Shown here: piece by piece, positions 63,755-64,000 of the stretch
Numbering within the stretch: position 1 is the stretch's first letter
Layout of the letters: each line of letters begins with the position of its first letter
NCBI GenBank assembly: GCA_007844125.1
Contig: CM017561.1
Coordinates: forward strand, 57,911,774-57,975,773
Reading direction: 5' to 3'
Source of the DNA: Sinonovacula constricta
Lineage: Eukaryota > Mollusca > Bivalvia > Cardiida > Solecurtidae
Length of the DNA: 64,000 nucleotides
Notes under the pieces: generated by a model
Database searches by the model: none
Told to the model about the DNA's origin: nothing
What the model saw: only the letters and a program-made list of their open reading frames with translations
Made by a program: the position numbers and the translations under genes

Positions 63755-64000
63755 ATAAATACCTATGGACGCTTGAACAGCTATATGCCACCCTTCAGAA
63801 CATAAAAAAATAGCAGTCAAGACAGAATAAAAAAGGTACTTCATTCAAAACAGTATGGGATTTAGAATAATAAAATACCATCCAATATTTCAACTTTTAA
63901 TTAACATTATTGTTTATCATGATTTTTGTTGTGCTAAATACCTAAATTAAATATGAAATACAAAATATACTGACAAATCTTTGTTCAAATATGTTAAAGT

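Overview
This is an AT-rich eukaryotic window with long introns and dense repeats. It is most likely from a bivalve mollusc. The evidence is the interspersed repeats: an ~145-bp-period repeat at 18374-19440, a SINE family with a tRNA-like head, and MITEs. Mollusc is therefore inferred from repeat style and gene content, not proven. There are no prokaryotic features. Most long ORFs are chance or low-complexity; genes had to be assembled by hand from splice signals and reading phase.

Layout. (1) 2257-21171, minus strand: a seven-exon gene assembled here. It encodes a 328-residue type I membrane protein: signal peptide, one eight-cysteine domain, a short helical linker, two Sushi/CCP domains, a transmembrane helix and an ~90-residue tail. 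Its exons sum to exactly 329 codons. Its introns hold SINEs, MITEs, two foldback-like elements and a Mutator-like MITE. (2) 22166-39648 and 39954-56690: a direct tandem duplication of a ~17-kb block, separated by ~305 bp of unrelated sequence. Each copy carries one complete gene for a small secreted proline-rich protein (about 154 residues). Each has a TATA promoter, a non-coding first exon, six coding exons and a 3' UTR exon with AATAAA. (3) 56826-59656, plus strand: the two-exon mitochondrial potassium-channel gene CCDC51 (MITOK), starting ~135 bp after the duplication ends. Its intron contains a dead non-LTR retrotransposon fragment. (4) 59657-64000: transposon-rich flank, including a non-autonomous hAT element with perfect 8-bp target duplications.

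The most interesting content is the duplicated secreted-protein gene. Only three coding bases differ between the copies, and all three change an amino acid. Three small symmetric phase-1 exons encode Pro-rich modules, and a dibasic KR site precedes a two-helix C-terminal segment. I do not recognise the family. The two copies also act as a natural record of repeat change: a 64-bp satellite has ~26 units in one copy and ~2 in the other, and a pogo-like MITE is inserted in the second copy while the first keeps the empty site.
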